Source: Dugong dugon (Eukaryota; Chordata; Mammalia; Sirenia; Dugongidae). From it: 64,000 nt of DNA. Below are positions 61,268 to 64,000 of the stretch, piece by piece. Every line of letters begins with the position of its first letter. The first letter of the stretch is position 1. Location of the stretch: positions 57,788,828-57,852,827 of the forward strand of contig CM057482.1 of NCBI GenBank assembly GCA_030035585.1, in the 5' to 3' direction. The position numbers and the translations under genes were made by a program. The notes below the pieces were generated by a model. The model saw only the letters and a program-made list of their open reading frames with translations, did no database searches and was not told the origin of the DNA.

Positions 61268-61670
61268 TGCTGGGTGGTACAAATGGTTAAGTGCTCAACT
61301 ACTGTATTTTTACACAAATGATGCGTACCTTCTGTGGTTGCTTGCCTACTGACCGTGTCCTCCCTCCCACCCAGGTAGTTTTGTAATGTGCTATGCTAAT
61401 TTTTTTACAGCAACATGTGGAAGAAGATTGTCATGGTGGCGTTTGTTTGTAAGGGTGTCTCCTGGGGTTAGGGTACGGCCTGCAAATAAATGCAGAAGGT
61501 GCAAGTTATTTGCATAAAAATATGGTACTAACTGAAAGGTTGATACCTTGGGAGACAGGCCTGGTGACCTGTTTCCTAAAGGCACAGTCATCGAAAACCC
61601 TGTCGAGCAGTTTTACTCTGCACACGTAGGATCACCATGAGTTGGAATCCATTCGAAGGCAACTAACAAC
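61268..61670 (+). mobile_element. AfroSINE-type SINE interrupted by an inverted-repeat element
   Basis: The SINE head 'gctgggtggtacaaatggtt' ends at 61301 and resumes at 61526 with 'tactaactgaaaggttgata', then 'gggagacaggcctggtgacc', 'gaaaaccctgtcgagcag' and 'ccatgagttggaatcc'. Joining the two parts restores the expected 'gctactaactgaaaggttgg'-like stretch exactly. Confidence 0.9.
61302..61525. mobile_element. 224-bp TA-flanked inverted-repeat element (MITE-like)
   Basis: Terminal inverted repeats of about 33 bp (left starts CTGTATTTTTACACAAATGA, right in reverse starts CCATATTTTTATGCAAATAA; both end ACCTTCTG) agree at 24 of 33 positions, most differences being transitions. The dinucleotide TA is present on both sides (61300-61301 and 61526-61527) while the host SINE needs only one, the signature of Tc1/mariner-type insertion. 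No transposase frame is present. I do not recognise the family. Confidence 0.83.
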
Positions 61671-61672
61671 TA

Positions 61673-62278
61673 CTTTATTTACATAAAATATAGTTTTCAA
61701 GTCTGGAACCACTTTCCAAAAAATGAGTACCTTTGCACTGGGCCAGAAAAGGGACATTGTTTAGATCCTGTCCACCTCCTTTTCTTTTTCTGCCCCTATT
61801 GTTGTACCATAGTGAAACACACACTAAGGGCTTATTTGTATCAGTTGCTTCTACTCAATTCTGAACTCTGGCGGGCAGGCACTTGGAGGCTCTGGCCTGG
61901 TGCTGGGCACAAAAGAAATGTGAATGACTGATCACGGAGAGGGGAAAGCTGCATAGGGAAAGCCTCCGCTGAGTGGGACAGAATGGTTTAAGGCAGGGGC
62001 ATGGGCTAGCGGGAGTCTCAGGTTCTTGGAACTCAGGAGGAGGGACCTATTTACCTACAGCATTACCACAGGGTGGAGAGGAATGCTGAAAAAGAGTGTC
62101 TTCCCTGTAGACCCAGCTTGCCTCAGTCACAGTTTTGTCTAAGGTGAAACAGCAAATTTAAATAACCATTTAAATAAGCAAGCATGACAGAAAAGTTTTA
62201 TCCAGTTATTTTTACTTCTCTCTTTTAGAACTCTAGGTTTAATGGTAATTTCCTCTAAATTTCTTGTGTGTCTTAGAA
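61673..62278. other. Single-copy-looking sequence
   Basis: A 'gcaggcacttggaggctctg' to 'gtgaatgactga' stretch near 61875-61930 may be another L2 end. Nothing else recognised. Confidence 0.35.
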
Positions 62279-62512
62279 TAGTGGTTCTCAACTTGGGTGG
62301 TATTGTCCCCTGCCTCCACCTGCACACACATAGAGGACATTTGGCAATGTCTGGAGACATTTTTGTTTGTCACAGATGGGTTGTGGGAGTGATACTGTCA
62401 TCTCAGGTTATGGGATGGGGTGCTGTTAAACATCCTACAGTTCACAGGACAACCCCCACAACAGAGAATTATCTGGCCCAAAATGTCAATAGTGTCGAGG
62501 TTGAGAATGAGG
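62279..62512 (+). mobile_element. MER5A-type hAT (Charlie) DNA transposon fossil
   Basis: Nearly complete: starts '(t)agtggttctcaacttggg', has 'ggacatttggcaatgtctgg', 'agacatttttgtttgtcaca', 'gctgttaaacatcctacagt', 'cacaggacaacccccacaac', 'agaattatctggcccaaaat' and ends 'gaggttgagaa'. This is the mammal-wide MER5A consensus order. Confidence 0.93.
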
Positions 62513-62778
62513 ATATTTAGGATAAAAGACATCATGATAATATTCCAAGCCTCTTGGTATTATTAGCTGAAAAATTCCTCCCTTCTTAACTCTAATTTTC
62601 ATTTTTAGCAGAGGTGTTATAAGAGACAGTAGGGTGGAATCAAAAAGCAGTAACAATAAAATCCCGAATAACAAACTCACAAATAGTGTTAGGCCTGAAT
62701 AATTTGTAGTTGTTACAATTTTAGTATTATAAATTTTTGTTAAAGTGCCCGGGAACACAAGAAGAGAAGAGAAATACA

Positions 62779-63640
62779 TTTTATTTTTTGATTTTATCGT
62801 GCTTAGGTGAAAGTTTACAGCTCAAGTTAGTTTCGCATTCAAAAATTTATACACATATTGTTTTGTGATGTTGGTTGCAGTCCCCACAATGTAATAGCAT
62901 GCTCCTCCTTTCCACCTCGGTCTCCCTGTGTCCATTCTTCCAGTTCCTTGCCCTTCCTGCCTTCTTGTCTTGCTTTTGGGCAGGAGTTGCCCATTTGGTC
63001 TCGTGTATTTGATTGAACTAAGAAGCACGTTCCTCATGTGTGTTATTGTTTGTTTCATAGGCCTGTCTAATCTTTGGCTGAAAGGTGAAGTTCCGGGATG
63101 GCTTCAGTTCTGAGTTAGCAGGGTGTCTGGGGACCATAGTCTCAGGGGTTCCTCCAGTCTCTATCAGAACAGTAAGTCTGGTCTTTTTTTGTGAATTTGC
63201 ATTTTGTTCTACATTTTTCTCCCACTCTGTTTGGGACTTTCTATTGTGATCCCTGGCAGAGCAATTGGTAGGGTAGCTGGGCACCATCTAGTTCTTCTGG
63301 GCTCAGGCTGGTGTAGGCTGTGGTTCATGCAGTCCTTTAGTCCTTTGGGCTAATATTTTCTTTGTGTTTTTGGTTTTCTTCATTCTCCTTTGCTCCAGAC
63401 AGGATGGGATCAGTAGATGTATCTTAGATTGCCACTCACAAGCTTTTAAGATCTCAGACACTGCTTATCAAAGTGGTTGTAGAACATTTTCTTTATGAAC
63501 TGTGTTATGCCGATTGACCTCCATGTGCCCTGATAACCATGGGCCCCAGCCCCCAGCCCCAGCAACTCGGTGTTTGGATGTGTCTAGGAAACTTCTATGC
63601 CTTTGCTTTGGTCAAGTTGTGCTGACTTCCCCTATATTGT
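62779..63640 (-). mobile_element. 5'-truncated L1 3' UTR, minus strand
   Basis: A T-rich tail at 62779 is followed by 'tgcttaggtgaaagtttaca', 'gctcaagttagtttcgcatt' and the reverse of the lineage phrase ('caagcttttaagatctcaga' near 63439), ending near 'tgctgacttcccctatattg'. It is the same 3'-end type as the L1s at 42366 and 47568. No ORF2 remains. Confidence 0.85.
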
Positions 63641-64000
63641 TATTTATTTGTTTTATTTTTTTTTTAATAGCGAATGTTAATATCACAGAGCCTAACTTTA
63701 AAAATATCCTTTTTCTTTTTTTAAACCAACTTTACTTGGACATCAGGAAAAGGAAGTACTTTGTTAGTTTTTAAATAAGAGATTTGACATAATTATCATT
63801 TAGATTATTTTTAAATAATTTGAATGCTACCTAAACCTGTTTCCAGGCTTTAGGAGAAAGTTTCCCAAGTCTGATAGAGCAATACAGAGTCTTTTATTAT
63901 TCTCTTTAAAGTAAATTAGAAATTCTTATAAAATTCAGAATTAATTCAGATATGACAAATTTTCATATGAAAAAAATTACAAGAAATGATTCAAGAAAAA
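63641..64000. other. AT-rich single-copy-looking sequence to the window edge
   Basis: T-runs and AT-rich sequence only; no recognisable gene or repeat. Confidence 0.4.

Overview
The window looks like a stretch of mammalian nuclear genome with no protein-coding exon that I can defend. It is packed with retrotransposons of several ages. Three things point to an afrotherian, most likely the elephant lineage. First, there are nine copies of a tRNA-like SINE ending in a 'tatgagt(t/c)ggaat(t/c)gactc...ggcaac' block (AfroSINE type). Second, there are two RTE-clade LINE copies ending in the related 'gctatgagtc...(aac)n' block. Third, there is an L1 lineage whose 3' UTR carries the recurring phrase 'ggggtcttaaaagc'. 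Mammal-wide fossils (MIR, L2, MER5A-like, MLT1-type LTRs, old L1M) are present as well. There are no operons, CRISPR arrays, phage or other prokaryotic features. The species call is from memory of repeat families, not from a database search.

Layout. 0-6 kb: single-copy sequence, a solo ERV-L-like LTR (1734-2302), a 39-40 bp minisatellite, a SINE and a decayed RTE element (about 3318-5662). 6-12.8 kb: a 35-bp minisatellite, a SINE, and a 5'-truncated L1 (7385-10212) with 14-bp target-site duplications, 444 open ORF2 codons and three stacked 3' ends; then 2.6 kb mostly single-copy. 12.8-20.9 kb: a nearly full-length L1 (5' UTR, ORF1, ORF2, 3' UTR), all decayed, split by a 483-bp solo LTR with a perfect 5-bp duplication. 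20.9-32.7 kb: AT-rich palindromes, a SINE, a (CA)n tract and the longest largely repeat-free stretch. 32.7-42.4 kb: an MLT1-type LTR, SINEs, an older L1, an internally deleted RTE and an ancient LTR-like block. 42.4-64 kb: five L1 copies, all on the minus strand; a MaLR provirus nested in an older LTR and hit by three later insertions (46755-52219); MIRs; a solo LTR; a hAT-type element with 8-bp duplications; a MER5A; and a SINE interrupted by a 224-bp TA-flanked inverted-repeat element.

The protein-coding remnants are retrotransposon ORFs: L1 ORF1p (RNA-binding chaperone), L1 ORF2p (endonuclease plus reverse transcriptase), the RTE endonuclease-RT and a gag-like MaLR fragment. All are truncated, frameshifted or stopped. 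The L1 and RTE machinery is also what would have mobilised the SINEs in trans. No new biological system is visible. The items most worth a second look are the L1 subfamily with multiplied 3' ends, the TA-flanked inverted-repeat element inside a SINE, the RTE copy with two clean internal deletions, the layered MaLR nest, and one CpG-retaining repeat-free block near 30.6 kb that could be regulatory.
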